Shown here one piece after another: positions 32,405-42,037 of a DNA stretch of 64,000 nt. The DNA comes from Primorskyibacter sedentarius. Its GTDB lineage: Bacteria > Pseudomonadota > Alphaproteobacteria > Rhodobacterales > Rhodobacteraceae. The DNA lies in NCBI RefSeq assembly GCF_004342065.1, contig NZ_SLZU01000005.1, positions 124,001 to 188,000 of the forward strand, written 5' to 3'. Positions within the stretch are counted from its first letter, which is position 1. The number at the start of each line of letters is the position of its first letter. The notes under the pieces are model-generated. The model did no database searches. It worked only from the letters and a program-made list of their open reading frames with translations, and was not told the DNA's origin. The position numbers and the translations under genes were made by a program.

Positions 32405-33628
32405 ATGAAACCGAACCCCAGGAACCGCAGAGTATTGGCCAGGAGTATCCGCCCCGATACTGTGTCGGGCCTGCCGCGCATGTTATGCGCTTTGGCTGTT
32501 GCCTGTCTTGGTGCGCTGCCTGCCACCGCGCAGACCTGCGATATCGCTCCGGTCGCACGGCCCGCGGGTTTTCCCGACCAGCCAATCAACATCTTCATCC
32601 CGCGCAGCACCGCCTCTGGTTCGTTTCCGCTGAGCGACGAGATCGCGAAGGCCATTCGCAATCTCAAGGATGAAAACGGCAACGACCTGAATATCGAGGT
32701 CAACCTTCTGTTCAAGTTCGGCGGCAATCTGGAAATCGCGCTTGAGTATTTTTCCGAATTGCCGCCAAACGGTTACAACGTTGTGCAGCTGAACGACACC
32801 TATGCCAGCCTGCTTGCCAAGTCGCGCGATCAGGAGGTGTTTCTTACGCCGCTGAACATTGCGCAGATCACCTTCAGCCAACTTTACATCCGCACGGATG
32901 ACACCCGATTTTCCGACCTCGACAGTTTCGTGGCGCATGCCGCCGCGTCTGATACCGACCCACTTCAAATCGCGATTTTCGGGGGTGATGACACCGGTCG
33001 CGGACTGGAGGATTTCCTGCTCGACAAGTTCGAAGAGACGTTCCTGATCCCGATTGACAGGTCTTCCGACGACCCCGAGGTCCCGCCAGCTGTGGACACA
33101 GCAGATGCAACAGCGCCCGCATTCGCGCCGCAAGCCTATGAAAGCGGATCGGAACGCTATTTTTCGCTCTTCAACGACACGGACAGCCAGGACGGGCATG
33201 CCGATGCGCTGATAGAACAGCCAGGTGACATTGCGCGGTTGATCGAGGGCAAGTTTCTGAAGCCCATTTTCACCCTCTTGCCCGAACACGACGTGACCGA
33301 GGCGCTGACCTCGCGCTTGGGGCCGACCACGTCTTTCCAGACGCCCGACAGGGGCCAGTGTCACACCTATTACCGGTTTCGCGGGTTTTTCGTGCAGCAG
33401 GGGCTGCCCGATGACCGTCGCCAGTTTCTTGAATGGGTCTTCCAGCAGGCGTTCAATTCTGAAAGCTTTCAGCAGTTCAACCAGACCCACTATATGGATG
33501 TCCTTTATTCCGATACGGATATCATCCAAAGCTACTGTTCCAACAAACAGGCAGAAGCGTTCTTTTACGACAGTATCAGCCATTTCAAAGAGTGTTTCGA
33601 CGCGGCGAGCCCTGACATGATCCAGTGA
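32405..33628 (+). CDS. Periplasmic TctC/Bug-like solute-binding protein
   Basis: A 407-residue secreted protein. The ATG at 32405 gives a long twin-charged N-tail before the hydrophobic core (MLCALAVACLGALPATAQ); the ATG at 32480, which opens that core, is an alternative start. A ribosome site is not evident for either. The mature region starts QPINIFIPRSTASGSFPLSD, and has NGYNVVQLNDTYASLLA, resembling the Bug/TctC layout but about 90 residues longer because of an acidic insertion (about 215-260). It is first in the six-gene TIR operon. A small organic anion is the likely ligand. The family call is tentative. Confidence 0.6.
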   Translation: MKPNPRNRRVLARSIRPDTVSGLPRMLCALAVACLGALPATAQTCDIAPVARPAGFPDQPINIFIPRSTASGSFPLSDEIAKAIRNLKDENGNDLNIEVNLLFKFGGNLEIALEYFSELPPNGYNVVQLNDTYASLLAKSRDQEVFLTPLNIAQITFSQLYIRTDDTRFSDLDSFVAHAAASDTDPLQIAIFGGDDTGRGLEDFLLDKFEETFLIPIDRSSDDPEVPPAVDTADATAPAFAPQAYESGSERYFSLFNDTDSQDGHADALIEQPGDIARLIEGKFLKPIFTLLPEHDVTEALTSRLGPTTSFQTPDRGQCHTYYRFRGFFVQQGLPDDRRQFLEWVFQQAFNSESFQQFNQTHYMDVLYSDTDIIQSYCSNKQAEAFFYDSISHFKECFDAASPDMIQ

Positions 33629-33644
33629 AAGGAGGGCGCCCGGT

Positions 33645-34598
33645 TTGAAAGACAGGACCGTCGACAGGCTGTTTCTACCAGCCTCCAAGGGCGACGCAGA
33701 GGCGCGTCAAAAAATCGCCATGCGGTTGGCGGAGGACCCGCTGGAACGCGCGCTCTTCGGACCCGAAGCCAGCACTGACAGGCTGGACGAGCGGCTTGAG
33801 CTGTTTCGGGATCTGATGCCGGAATATACGCGGGTGATGGCGGGTTTCGGTATCGCAGACCCAAGTGCGGCGTTCCTGTTCGATATCGTGGTGCCCTTTA
33901 CACAATACCTTGGCAAGCGCGCGGCGGCGGCGGAGGGGACGTTCCTTGTTGGCATCGGCGGCGGGCCGGGGGTTGGCAAGACCACGCAATCGAAAATTCT
34001 GGCCGCCTGTCTGCCGATGTTGGCCCGCAAGAAGCAGCGCTGCCTCAGCCTGTCGCTGGATGACTTCTACCTGCCCAAGGCCGAACGCCTGCGCCGGGGG
34101 CACAAATGGCGCACCCTGCCCGGCTCTCACGACACTGACAGGCTTTGCGCCTTTGTTGCTGCGCTGGACACACACGAGGAACCGATGACGGTGCCCCGCT
34201 ACGATCTGGGCCGCGACCAGCCAATGGCGGACGAAACGCTGGACCGAACCCCCGACATCTGCATCTTTGACGGTGCCATGGTCGGCGCGACATGTCCGGG
34301 CTACGACACGCTCGCGCGGCGCTTCGATTTCCTGATCTACCTTGACGCACCGATCGAGCAGCTTCAGCAATGGCGGTTCGGGCGCGAACGCAGGATCAGG
34401 CGCGAAACGAACGGCCATGCCGGCTTTTCAGAAGAGGAGATGAACGCCTTTTGGGAGGAAGCCTTGCAGCCCAGCATCACGCAATGGGTGATGCCCAATG
34501 CGGATGTCGCCGACCTTGTCTTGCAGATCGGCCCAGACCGGAACCTTCTGGGCGCACATCGCCCGCACGCAACACCCGTACCGGCAGAGGTGGGCTAA
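33645..34598 (+). CDS. P-loop kinase, D-glycerate 3-kinase/uridine kinase-like
   Basis: A 317-residue kinase read from a TTG at 33645 with AAAGGAGG upstream, 17 bases after the previous gene. After an 95-residue helical domain, the Walker A is GGGPGVGKTT (105-114, K112). LSLDDFYLPKAERLR (136-150) and LPGSHDTDRL (158-167) are the hallmarks of glycerate kinase-type enzymes in the phosphoribulokinase/uridine kinase superfamily. It phosphorylates a hydroxyl on a small molecule, perhaps one imported through its operon partners. Four bases or fewer separate it from the methyltransferase gene. Confidence 0.8.
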   Translation: MKDRTVDRLFLPASKGDAEARQKIAMRLAEDPLERALFGPEASTDRLDERLELFRDLMPEYTRVMAGFGIADPSAAFLFDIVVPFTQYLGKRAAAAEGTFLVGIGGGPGVGKTTQSKILAACLPMLARKKQRCLSLSLDDFYLPKAERLRRGHKWRTLPGSHDTDRLCAFVAALDTHEEPMTVPRYDLGRDQPMADETLDRTPDICIFDGAMVGATCPGYDTLARRFDFLIYLDAPIEQLQQWRFGRERRIRRETNGHAGFSEEEMNAFWEEALQPSITQWVMPNADVADLVLQIGPDRNLLGAHRPHATPVPAEVG

Positions 34599-34599
34599 G

Positions 34600-35292
34600 A
34601 TGAACCAACACGACGACACCGCTCACCGCGCCCGCATCGACAGCTTGCTGCTTAAGGGCAAGAACGTTTACCAGCCGCTCTATAACTACCCTTTCGAGAC
34701 ATCGATCCCACCGCTGCGCCCTTGCGAGGATCGCTGCCGCGCGGTCGAGGCAGCGATGGAGGGCAATATCCGCGGACGAAAGCTCTGGGATGCGGGCTGT
34801 TCGCTTGGCTACAACACGCTTTATTTCGTTGACCGGGGCATCTCCGCGCGCGGCACCGATATCGATCCGCGAAATGTCAGCATCTGCGAAGAGATCAAGC
34901 GCCACACGCCCGGTGAAGCCAGCTTTGCCCGGGAAGAGCTGTCGGCAGAAATTGTCGAAGCCATTGCACCCGGCACCTACGACTACGCCTTCTTCTTCAG
35001 TCTTCTCCATCACATCGTGCAGAGCCGGGGGCTGGAGCATGTGCAGGGCATGATGAAGGCGCTGACCGAACGCATCCCGGTGCTGTTTGTCGAACTGGCC
35101 CTGAAATCGGAAACGCCGCCGCCCGGCTATAGCTGGGATGCACATCTGCCGGAAGATGAGCTGGCAATTTTCGACAGCTGCGAGCCGCTCGATATCCGCC
35201 TGGTCGGCCATTTCGCGACCCATGTCGGGCCTGTCGAACGGCCGCTCTATCGTGTCTCCCGCAAGGCCGGCCCTGGCAGCAAAGCGCCCTGA
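34600..35292 (+). CDS. SAM-dependent methyltransferase
   Basis: A 230-residue class I methyltransferase. The SAM-binding glycine loop is LWDAGCSLGYNTLYF (about 64-78) followed by the acidic ARGTDIDPRN strand end; YDYAFFFSLLHHIVQ is motif IV/V. The start at 34600 lies one base after the kinase stop with AGAGGTGG upstream, so translation is probably coupled. The N-terminus (residues 20-45) has a small tyrosine/proline-rich segment. The substrate is unknown; within the operon a small metabolite or a phosphorylated product of the kinase is most likely. Confidence 0.82.
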   Translation: MNQHDDTAHRARIDSLLLKGKNVYQPLYNYPFETSIPPLRPCEDRCRAVEAAMEGNIRGRKLWDAGCSLGYNTLYFVDRGISARGTDIDPRNVSICEEIKRHTPGEASFAREELSAEIVEAIAPGTYDYAFFFSLLHHIVQSRGLEHVQGMMKALTERIPVLFVELALKSETPPPGYSWDAHLPEDELAIFDSCEPLDIRLVGHFATHVGPVERPLYRVSRKAGPGSKAP

Positions 35293-35296
35293 CCCG

Positions 35297-37147
35297 ATGC
35301 AGACAAGCCGCCTTCCCACCGACCGTTTGCTGACCGATCCGATCCTCGGGCAATTGTCGGCGATCCAGTTGTCGAAACTCCTGCCGCATATCGAGGCGCG
35401 CGTGATCGATGCCGGGAGCCATCTCTACCAGATGGGCGACCCTGCTAGGACTGTCTACGTGATCCAGCGCGGCACCGTCCGGATGGAATGCGCGCGCGGC
35501 CGCCGCACAACGCGGAATGAAGGTTATGCAGGCGAGGAATCTCTTCTGGGCATCGACAGTCACACCGATGCCGCCATCGCCGTGGATCAGACCGATGTCC
35601 TTGCCATCCCGGCAAGCGCGCTTGCCGACATCACCGAACTCAGCCGCAGCCTTCGCGAGCACTTCTTCAAATCCTACGTCACCCGCTACGACGATCCCGG
35701 TGATGCAGCACCCCCGTTGATCCCGAAAGCGCTGCCTGTCGATGCAACGCTCTTTGCCATTCTGGGCTGGCTGCTTGCCATCGCCCTGCCCGTCCTGGCC
35801 TTCCTCATTGGCCCCGTATTGGGGCTGAGCGAGGCCGCAACGGATTTCCTTGCCATCATCGCTGTCACCGTCTGCATGTGGCTCTTTGGACTGGTGCCGG
35901 AATATGTCCCGCCACTTTTCGCCGCGCTTGCGGTGATCCTGCTGGACGTGGCCCCGCCGGAACAGGCGCTGTCAGGTTTCCGGTCAGAGAGCTTTTTCAT
36001 CTGCCTCAGCATCTTCGGCATTGGCGCGATGATGGTGGCCTCTGGCGTGACCTACCGGTTCTCCCTCTGGGTCATGTCACGCGTCCCCGCAACGCTGGCC
36101 GGGTACAGCATCAGCCTGTTCGGGCTGGGAACCTTGCTGTCGCCGATCATCCCTTCGGTGGTGGGTCGCGTGACCATCATCTCTCCGTTCCTGGTGGAAC
36201 TGGTAGAGCTGTCCAAAGCGGGCCCGAAAGACGTCTTTGCCAACCGGCTGATCTTCAGCCTCACGGCGGGCGCGTCGATCTTCGTACCGCTCTTCCTGAC
36301 GGCCTCTGTCCCGAACCTCGTGGTCTACGGACTGCTTGACCCGCAAACCCAATTCGCCTTCGACTGGCTGTCCTGGATCAACGCCTCGCTGGTCTTCGGC
36401 CTGCTGGTTCTGGTGTCCTTCTTCGTGGTCTCTGCCTTGCTCTTTCGCGGGGCGCGCGAATTCTCCATCCCGCGCCAGACCATTCTGGAACAGCGGCGCA
36501 TTCTTGGCCCGATCACCCGGATGGAATGGGTGGCCATCCTTGCCGTCACGGCGATGACGCTTGGCATCCTGACCGAGGCCGTGCACGGGATCGACGTTCC
36601 ATGGGTCGCGCTTGCCGTTCTGGTCACACTCATGCTGTTCGGCTCCTTCCAAAGAGAAGCCTTGCGCAACCAGATCGACTGGCCCGTACTGATCTATATC
36701 GGGGCCATCGTCGGCTGGGTTCCGATCGCCGCCAGCACGGGACTGGACGACACGATCGTCGCTCATCTGGGCTGGCTCGCACATTACATGACCACGGATT
36801 TTCCGCTGTTCATCCTCATGCTCTCCGGCCTGATCCTCGTCGTGCGGCTTGCACTGCCCACCGGTGTCACGGTGGTGCTCTTTACCACCGCTCTTTTCCC
36901 GCTGGCAGCCGCGCATGGCTGTTCGCTCTGGTTGATCGGCTTCATCATCCTTGCGGTCGCGGACACGTTTATCTTTCCTTACCAAAGCTCGTATTTCCTG
37001 AAGCTGCGCAATGACCTGGCCGCGCGGGGCATGGGGGAGGTCTGCGACGATGGCCGGATCATCAGCGCCAACATCGTCATGCTCGTGCTGCGGATCGGCG
37101 CGATCTACGGCTCGCTGATCTACTGGCAGTATCTGGACCTGATGTAA
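35297..37147 (+). CDS. Cyclic-nucleotide-binding domain fused to SLC13/DASS-type anion transporter
   Basis: A 616-residue protein starting four bases after the methyltransferase stop. Residues 15-130 form a cNMP-binding beta-roll (YQMGDPARTVYVIQRGTVRM, then NEGYAGEESLLG at 75-86). The phosphate-cassette arginine of cAMP/cGMP sensors is absent: the position reads HTDAA (89-93). Residues 145-616 hold about twelve membrane helices typical of SLC13/DASS sodium-coupled anion transporters (DFLAIIAVTVCMWLFGLVPEY; PTGVTVVLFTTALFPLAAAH). The N-terminal sensor suggests gating by a nucleotide or other ligand from the cytoplasm. Such direct cNMP-transporter fusions are uncommon. The stop overlaps the next start by one base. 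Confidence 0.8.
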   Translation: MQTSRLPTDRLLTDPILGQLSAIQLSKLLPHIEARVIDAGSHLYQMGDPARTVYVIQRGTVRMECARGRRTTRNEGYAGEESLLGIDSHTDAAIAVDQTDVLAIPASALADITELSRSLREHFFKSYVTRYDDPGDAAPPLIPKALPVDATLFAILGWLLAIALPVLAFLIGPVLGLSEAATDFLAIIAVTVCMWLFGLVPEYVPPLFAALAVILLDVAPPEQALSGFRSESFFICLSIFGIGAMMVASGVTYRFSLWVMSRVPATLAGYSISLFGLGTLLSPIIPSVVGRVTIISPFLVELVELSKAGPKDVFANRLIFSLTAGASIFVPLFLTASVPNLVVYGLLDPQTQFAFDWLSWINASLVFGLLVLVSFFVVSALLFRGAREFSIPRQTILEQRRILGPITRMEWVAILAVTAMTLGILTEAVHGIDVPWVALAVLVTLMLFGSFQREALRNQIDWPVLIYIGAIVGWVPIAASTGLDDTIVAHLGWLAHYMTTDFPLFILMLSGLILVVRLALPTGVTVVLFTTALFPLAAAHGCSLWLIGFIILAVADTFIFPYQSSYFLKLRNDLAARGMGEVCDDGRIISANIVMLVLRIGAIYGSLIYWQYLDLM

Positions 37148-38211
37148 TGACCAGAAACACCCTGCGCATCGCCCTCATGCTGGTCTTCATGGCGCTTTTC
37201 CTTGCGCTGATCTACGTTGAAAAGACCCGTGCGAAGCATGTCCTCATCATCCATAGCTACAACACCGACTATTCCTGGGTGGAGGCGATCAACGAAGGCA
37301 TCGAACGTGTGCTGGAGGATCAGCGCGGCGTCTTTACGCGCTATCACTACCTCGATCTCAAGAACCATGGCGGCGAGGACTTCCGCCGCACAGCCACCCA
37401 GCTTGCGATCCGCGTGGTCGAGGAAACGCAGCCAGATGTGTTGGTCCTGTTCGACGATGCGGCACAGGTCCTGGTCGGCCAGCGCTTCTACGAAGGCGAT
37501 GGCGAAGGGACGCCCGGCATCAAGGTGGTTTATGGTGGGGTCAACGGCGACCCAGCCAGCTATTATGGCGACAGTAACAGTGTCAGCGGCATTCTCGAAC
37601 GCAAACCGATGGCAGTCATTCGTGACATCGCGCTGACCATCCTGCATGAACAGGTTGCCCAGGGCGAGGCGCCTATCACCGACCCCAAGATCGTTTTCAT
37701 CGGTGACACGTCGGATTCAATCACTGCCGATCTGCCGCATTATTCCAGCATCGACTGGGCCCCTTTCGAATGGCTGGAGCCGGTGCAGGTCGGCACGTTC
37801 GACGATTGGAAAGAGGCGGTGCAACGCGGCGGTGAAGAGGCCGATGTCATCCTTGTCACCAACTATCAGCAGATCCGTGAGACACCCGGCGGGCCCTTCA
37901 TCCGGCCGGCCAGTCAGGCGATGAAATGGGCGGATGCCAATGCGACCGTGCCCATCGTCGGCATGGGCTGGACCAACAGCGAAGACGGCGCCATGCTCAG
38001 CGTGTCCGTCTCTCCCTACGAACAGGGCGAGGTCGCGATCCGCGAGGCGCTTGCAGTTCTGGAAGGGGCAGAGCCGATGGGGGCCATCACCTCGAAGCAA
38101 TTCCTCGTCCATATCTGCCACCCCGCGCTGGCCCGGCGCGGCGTCACCGTCCCGTTCATCCACGAGGCTTTTGCCCGCGCGACCGGCAACTACTACACGG
38201 AAGGTTGCTGA
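37147..38211 (+). CDS. ABC-type substrate-binding protein (ABC_sub_bind-like), membrane anchored
   Basis: A 354-residue protein; its ATG overlaps the transporter stop (TAATG). Residues 6-26 are a hydrophobic anchor or uncleaved signal (IALMLVFMALFLALIYVEK) without a clear cleavage site. The rest is a periplasmic binding-protein fold with HVLIIHSYNTDYSWVEAINE at the N-terminus and DVLVLFDDAAQVLVGQRFY, as in the PF04392-type orphan binding proteins that often serve as sensory domains of histidine kinases. No ABC permease or ATPase gene is near, so it may sense a ligand for its operon partners rather than feed an ABC transporter. Confidence 0.7.
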   Translation: MTRNTLRIALMLVFMALFLALIYVEKTRAKHVLIIHSYNTDYSWVEAINEGIERVLEDQRGVFTRYHYLDLKNHGGEDFRRTATQLAIRVVEETQPDVLVLFDDAAQVLVGQRFYEGDGEGTPGIKVVYGGVNGDPASYYGDSNSVSGILERKPMAVIRDIALTILHEQVAQGEAPITDPKIVFIGDTSDSITADLPHYSSIDWAPFEWLEPVQVGTFDDWKEAVQRGGEEADVILVTNYQQIRETPGGPFIRPASQAMKWADANATVPIVGMGWTNSEDGAMLSVSVSPYEQGEVAIREALAVLEGAEPMGAITSKQFLVHICHPALARRGVTVPFIHEAFARATGNYYTEGC

Positions 38212-38263
38212 GCGTGGCCGTGCCATCTGACACCAAGCCCCGCGTCACAAGGCACGCGGCGGC

Positions 38264-41200
38264 ATGAGCACGATCTTCATCAGCCACAGCTCTGCCGACA
38301 ACGCCTTGGCAAAGCAGCTTGAAGCGCGGCTGAGGCAGCAGAACCATACCTGCGTCTTCCTTGATCTTGACCCGACAAAAGGCATCGTCGCAGGCCGCAG
38401 TTGGGAAAGAACGCTGTACCGCAAGCTGCGGGCCTGCCGTGTCGTCGTCGCGATCTGCACGGAATCCTATCTGCAATCGCATTGGTGCTTTGCCGAGATT
38501 GCCCTTGCGAGGATGGAGGGCAAACCCATCGTGGCCCTGCTCGCCGATCCGCTCGCCCCGGATGCCAAGCTGCCTTCGATCATCACGGAAAAGCAGTTCA
38601 TCGATCTGCGCAGCAACCCCGAGGACGGCTATCGGCGCCTCTGGCGGGGCCTGTCGGAACTTGACCTGCTCGGCACTGTGGGAGACTGGGATCCGCGATC
38701 CTCGCCCTATCTGGGCCTCAACGCCTATCATGAAGAGCATGCGCCGGTCTTTTTCGGGCGCGAAGCGGAAATCCGCGCCGGTGTCGAATTGCTGGACCGG
38801 GGGGCGCCGGGGCTGATCATGGTGCTGGGGGCCTCTGGCAGCGGCAAGTCCTCTCTCGCCCGTGCCGGCATCCTGCCGCGGCTGCGACGCGAAAGCGACC
38901 ATTGGATCGTGATAGACCCATTCCGCCCCGGCCGCGACCCTTTCGCCGAACTGGCGCAATCGATCAGCAATGCCTTCCGCCGATATGCGCCCAATGCCCC
39001 TGCCGATGCGCGCAAGGCGGAAATCATCCGGCGCAGGCTGGAAGGCTGGCACAGGCACAGCCGCCCTGCCCTGCCACCGCCAGACAAGGAGGAGGCGGAA
39101 CCGGCCCCCTTGGCCGATGAGCGGCTTCACAACCTGCTCGCTCGGCTCGAAGCATTGCGGCATGAACCGCCGAGCGACGCGAATGCATCGCTCATGGAAT
39201 TCCTGGACTGGAGCCTCGACGACCTGCGCCGGATCTGCAGCCAGGAGACGGAAACCGCGCCATCGCGGCCCGGATCCACGCCGCTCGTCGATTATGCCTA
39301 CCAATTGCGCCGCAGCGCCGGGCAGCCGCAGGCGCAGTTGCTTATTGTCATCGACCAGTTCGAGGAATTGCTTGGCCAGCCCGGCTTTGACACTCTGGCC
39401 GCGCAATTTCTGACCCTCCTTGCTGCGTCGCTGGAGGTGGAGAATTCCCCGGTCACCGCCTTTGTCACGATGCGGTCCGATTTCCTGGAATCCTTTCAAC
39501 GCGTCAATGCCGATCTGGCCATAGATTTCGAGACATTGTCGCTGGGGCCCATGGCGGTCGAAGGGATGCGGCAGGTGATCGAAGCGCCCGCAAAGCTGGG
39601 GGCGATCGAGCTTGAACCGGGGCTTGCCGACCGGTTGCTTGAAGATGCCAGCACGTCCGACGCGCTGCCATTGCTGTCCTTCACGCTCTGGCTGATGTGG
39701 CGGGACTGTCACGAGACGGGCATGCTGACGTTGGATGCTTACAAGGCGTTGGGCGGGCTGGACGGGGCCGTGGCGGGCGAAGCTGACGCGATCCTTGCCC
39801 GTGCGCGGCAGCAGGGCAAGGAAGCAGAGCTTCGCACCGCGTTCCTGCAGATGGTCCGGTTGGCGGATGACGGCAAATTCGCGCGCCAGCCCGTGCCATG
39901 GGACACGCCCGAATTGCGCCCGGTCGAAGACCTGCTCGACAGTTTCGTTGAAAGGCGGCTTCTGGTTTCGCGCGCCGATGGCGGCACCCGCGTTATGGAG
40001 GTCGCGCATGAATCCCTCTTTCGGACATGGAAACCGCTCCAGAGCTGGATCGAGGATCACCGGGCGGAGTTCATGCTGCGGCAGCAGGTCCGGCACGCCG
40101 CGTTGGCATGGGACAAGAGCGGCCACCCGGCAGACCATCTGTGGCGCGGCTCGCGGCTTGAAGAGGCGGTCAAACTGCTACAGATCGGCGGTTTCGAAGG
40201 AGGGGCCGCGGAAGAAAAGACTTGCAAGTCGTTCATTCAGGCCAGCGAAGCGATGCGCCTGCGTCAGGGCCGCCGTCGGCGCAACATCGTGGTGGCCGTC
40301 ACAAGCGTGCTGCTTGCGTTTCTCGGCTACGCCCTGCTGAAGGAGCACGAGGCCAAAAGCGCGGAGCGGATGAGCTGGTCCCGCCAGCAGGCGCTCGCGG
40401 CGCTGGATCTGCTGGAAACCGATCCTCAACAAAGTATCGTCACCGCCCGCCGTGCCATCTGCATGACCCAAACTTATGATGGTCTGGTTCTGGTCGATGC
40501 ACAAAGCGCGCTGAACCGTGCCGTGCAGTCCGTGCAGCGGCAGGCCACTCTCAAAGCGCACGAACATGCCGTGACGGCGGTGCATTTCCTTGCACCGCGC
40601 GCGGGGGGCGAAAGCGAAAAGTCTCAGCGGATGTTGTCATTGGGCCGGGACCGTTCCGTCTTCATGTGGGACGTTCCCAGCAGCGACCCCCGCCAATGCA
40701 GCGCCATCACGCCGCCACGATCCGCGTCGAACGGCATCAGGCAGGTCGCAATTGACCCCGCCGGTCAGTTCTTCGTCGCAGCTGCTGCGGGCGGAAATGT
40801 TGATCTTTACAACACCTCTGACCGCGAAAAGGGGCCGAAACTCTCTGCGGTGCTGCCGCAGCAGAGCGAAGCCTCCGTCCTCGCCGTGGCGCCGGATAGC
40901 AGCCGCACGGCAGTTGCAGGGCGCGATGGGTCTGTGGTGATTTCCCCGGTGACCAATGCGGCGTGGACAACCACAGGCATTGCCTTGCCGCGTCAAGAGG
41001 TCCGCGTCGTCGCGATGGCTTTCAGCGAAGATGCCAGCATTTTGGCGACCGGGGGCTGGGACGGGTCCGTTGCGCTCTGGGACGCCAGCACCGGCGCGCT
41101 TCTGCATCGGCTGGAGGGGCACGCGGAAAGCATCACCGCCCTTGCGATCAGGAAGGGCACGCTGGCCAGCGCCGGATGGGACAGCGCGGTTCGCACCTGG

Positions 41201-42037
41201 GATTTGTCGACTGGCAAGCTATTGCATAGCTTCAAACATGGTGCGGCCGTCTCTGATCTGGTTTTCGTGGCCGAGACCGAAGCGGCCCTGGTTCTGGCCA
41301 GCGCGAGCTGGGACAAGACTGTCCGGCTGTGGGATCTTGGCGCCGGGCGGGCGCTCCATACTTTGGAACACAGCGCGCCCGTCGCCTCTTTGGCCGTAGC
41401 ACCCTCCATGCCGGACGGGTCGGGGCCGGTTCGCATTGCCTCGGGCGACTGGAACGGCAGGGTCTACCTGTGGACCCTCGATCAGGGCGCAAAGCAGACT
41501 GCATCCCCCCGCGTCGTGGCGCATCATCAGCAACCCGTGAACGACCTTGGCTTCAACGCTGATGGAAGCCGCCTGGCCAGCGCCAGCGACGACGACACGA
41601 TCAAGGTTACCGTCATCGCCGACGACACGGACGGGTATGATTGGAAAAGCGGGCTGGATGTCGGCCAATCTGACGAGGGAGATCAGGACGAGAAATGGAT
41701 CGCCGTTATCACCGGCAGCGGCGTTCAGGTGCAGGATGCGAGGCGGGGCGATCTGCGACAGCTGATCACGGGATATTCCGGCAATCCCGAGGGCGTAGCC
41801 TTCAACACAGACGACGGCATCCGGCTGGCCATCAAGGCCGACGATCTCTTCGAATACTACCTTGACCCGGTCGACCTGATGACATGCGCGGCAGAGTTGA
41901 CACCCCCCGGCACGGCTGACGACATGAAGGATATGTCGCTGACAGAGCTTTGCGAAGACGTCGCGCTGCCCACCGGAGTTGCCAGCATCTGGTCGCGGGT
42001 CCGCTCAGTCTTCGATGGCTTTTCCCGCGCCAAGTAG
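38264..42037 (+). CDS. TIR-STAND NTPase-TM-WD40 protein
   Basis: A 1257-residue multidomain protein. Residues 1-135 are a TIR domain (FISHSSADNALAKQLEARL; SHWCFAEIALA with the putative catalytic NADase glutamate E78). Residues about 160-470 form a STAND/novel-STAND NTPase: VFFGREAEI, Walker A GASGSGKSS (189-197, K195), Walker B LLIVIDQFEELL (358-369, D363). A single membrane helix follows at about 670-690. Residues about 757-1120 are a WD40 propeller (repeats ending MWDV, LWDAS, TWDLS, LWDLG, LWTLD), with a further C-terminal 130 residues. Such proteins resemble NLR immune receptors: WD40 senses, STAND oligomerises, TIR destroys NAD. It is the last gene of the operon, 52 bases after the binding protein. 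Confidence 0.88.
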   Translation: MSTIFISHSSADNALAKQLEARLRQQNHTCVFLDLDPTKGIVAGRSWERTLYRKLRACRVVVAICTESYLQSHWCFAEIALARMEGKPIVALLADPLAPDAKLPSIITEKQFIDLRSNPEDGYRRLWRGLSELDLLGTVGDWDPRSSPYLGLNAYHEEHAPVFFGREAEIRAGVELLDRGAPGLIMVLGASGSGKSSLARAGILPRLRRESDHWIVIDPFRPGRDPFAELAQSISNAFRRYAPNAPADARKAEIIRRRLEGWHRHSRPALPPPDKEEAEPAPLADERLHNLLARLEALRHEPPSDANASLMEFLDWSLDDLRRICSQETETAPSRPGSTPLVDYAYQLRRSAGQPQAQLLIVIDQFEELLGQPGFDTLAAQFLTLLAASLEVENSPVTAFVTMRSDFLESFQRVNADLAIDFETLSLGPMAVEGMRQVIEAPAKLGAIELEPGLADRLLEDASTSDALPLLSFTLWLMWRDCHETGMLTLDAYKALGGLDGAVAGEADAILARARQQGKEAELRTAFLQMVRLADDGKFARQPVPWDTPELRPVEDLLDSFVERRLLVSRADGGTRVMEVAHESLFRTWKPLQSWIEDHRAEFMLRQQVRHAALAWDKSGHPADHLWRGSRLEEAVKLLQIGGFEGGAAEEKTCKSFIQASEAMRLRQGRRRRNIVVAVTSVLLAFLGYALLKEHEAKSAERMSWSRQQALAALDLLETDPQQSIVTARRAICMTQTYDGLVLVDAQSALNRAVQSVQRQATLKAHEHAVTAVHFLAPRAGGESEKSQRMLSLGRDRSVFMWDVPSSDPRQCSAITPPRSASNGIRQVAIDPAGQFFVAAAAGGNVDLYNTSDREKGPKLSAVLPQQSEASVLAVAPDSSRTAVAGRDGSVVISPVTNAAWTTTGIALPRQEVRVVAMAFSEDASILATGGWDGSVALWDASTGALLHRLEGHAESITALAIRKGTLASAGWDSAVRTWDLSTGKLLHSFKHGAAVSDLVFVAETEAALVLASASWDKTVRLWDLGAGRALHTLEHSAPVASLAVAPSMPDGSGPVRIASGDWNGRVYLWTLDQGAKQTASPRVVAHHQQPVNDLGFNADGSRLASASDDDTIKVTVIADDTDGYDWKSGLDVGQSDEGDQDEKWIAVITGSGVQVQDARRGDLRQLITGYSGNPEGVAFNTDDGIRLAIKADDLFEYYLDPVDLMTCAAELTPPGTADDMKDMSLTELCEDVALPTGVASIWSRVRSVFDGFSRAK

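Noticed and set aside
38156-40138. A 660-codon minus-strand frame opposite the TIR gene
   Set aside because: Very long but without recognisable motifs; the opposite frame has TIR, Walker A and Walker B motifs. GC-rich DNA gives long antisense frames.
26340-42037. CBASS or CRISPR-type locus
   Set aside because: Patatin, SLOG, TIR and DUF4231 domains are present, but there is no CD-NTase, Cap2/Cap3, Cas gene or repeat array in the window.
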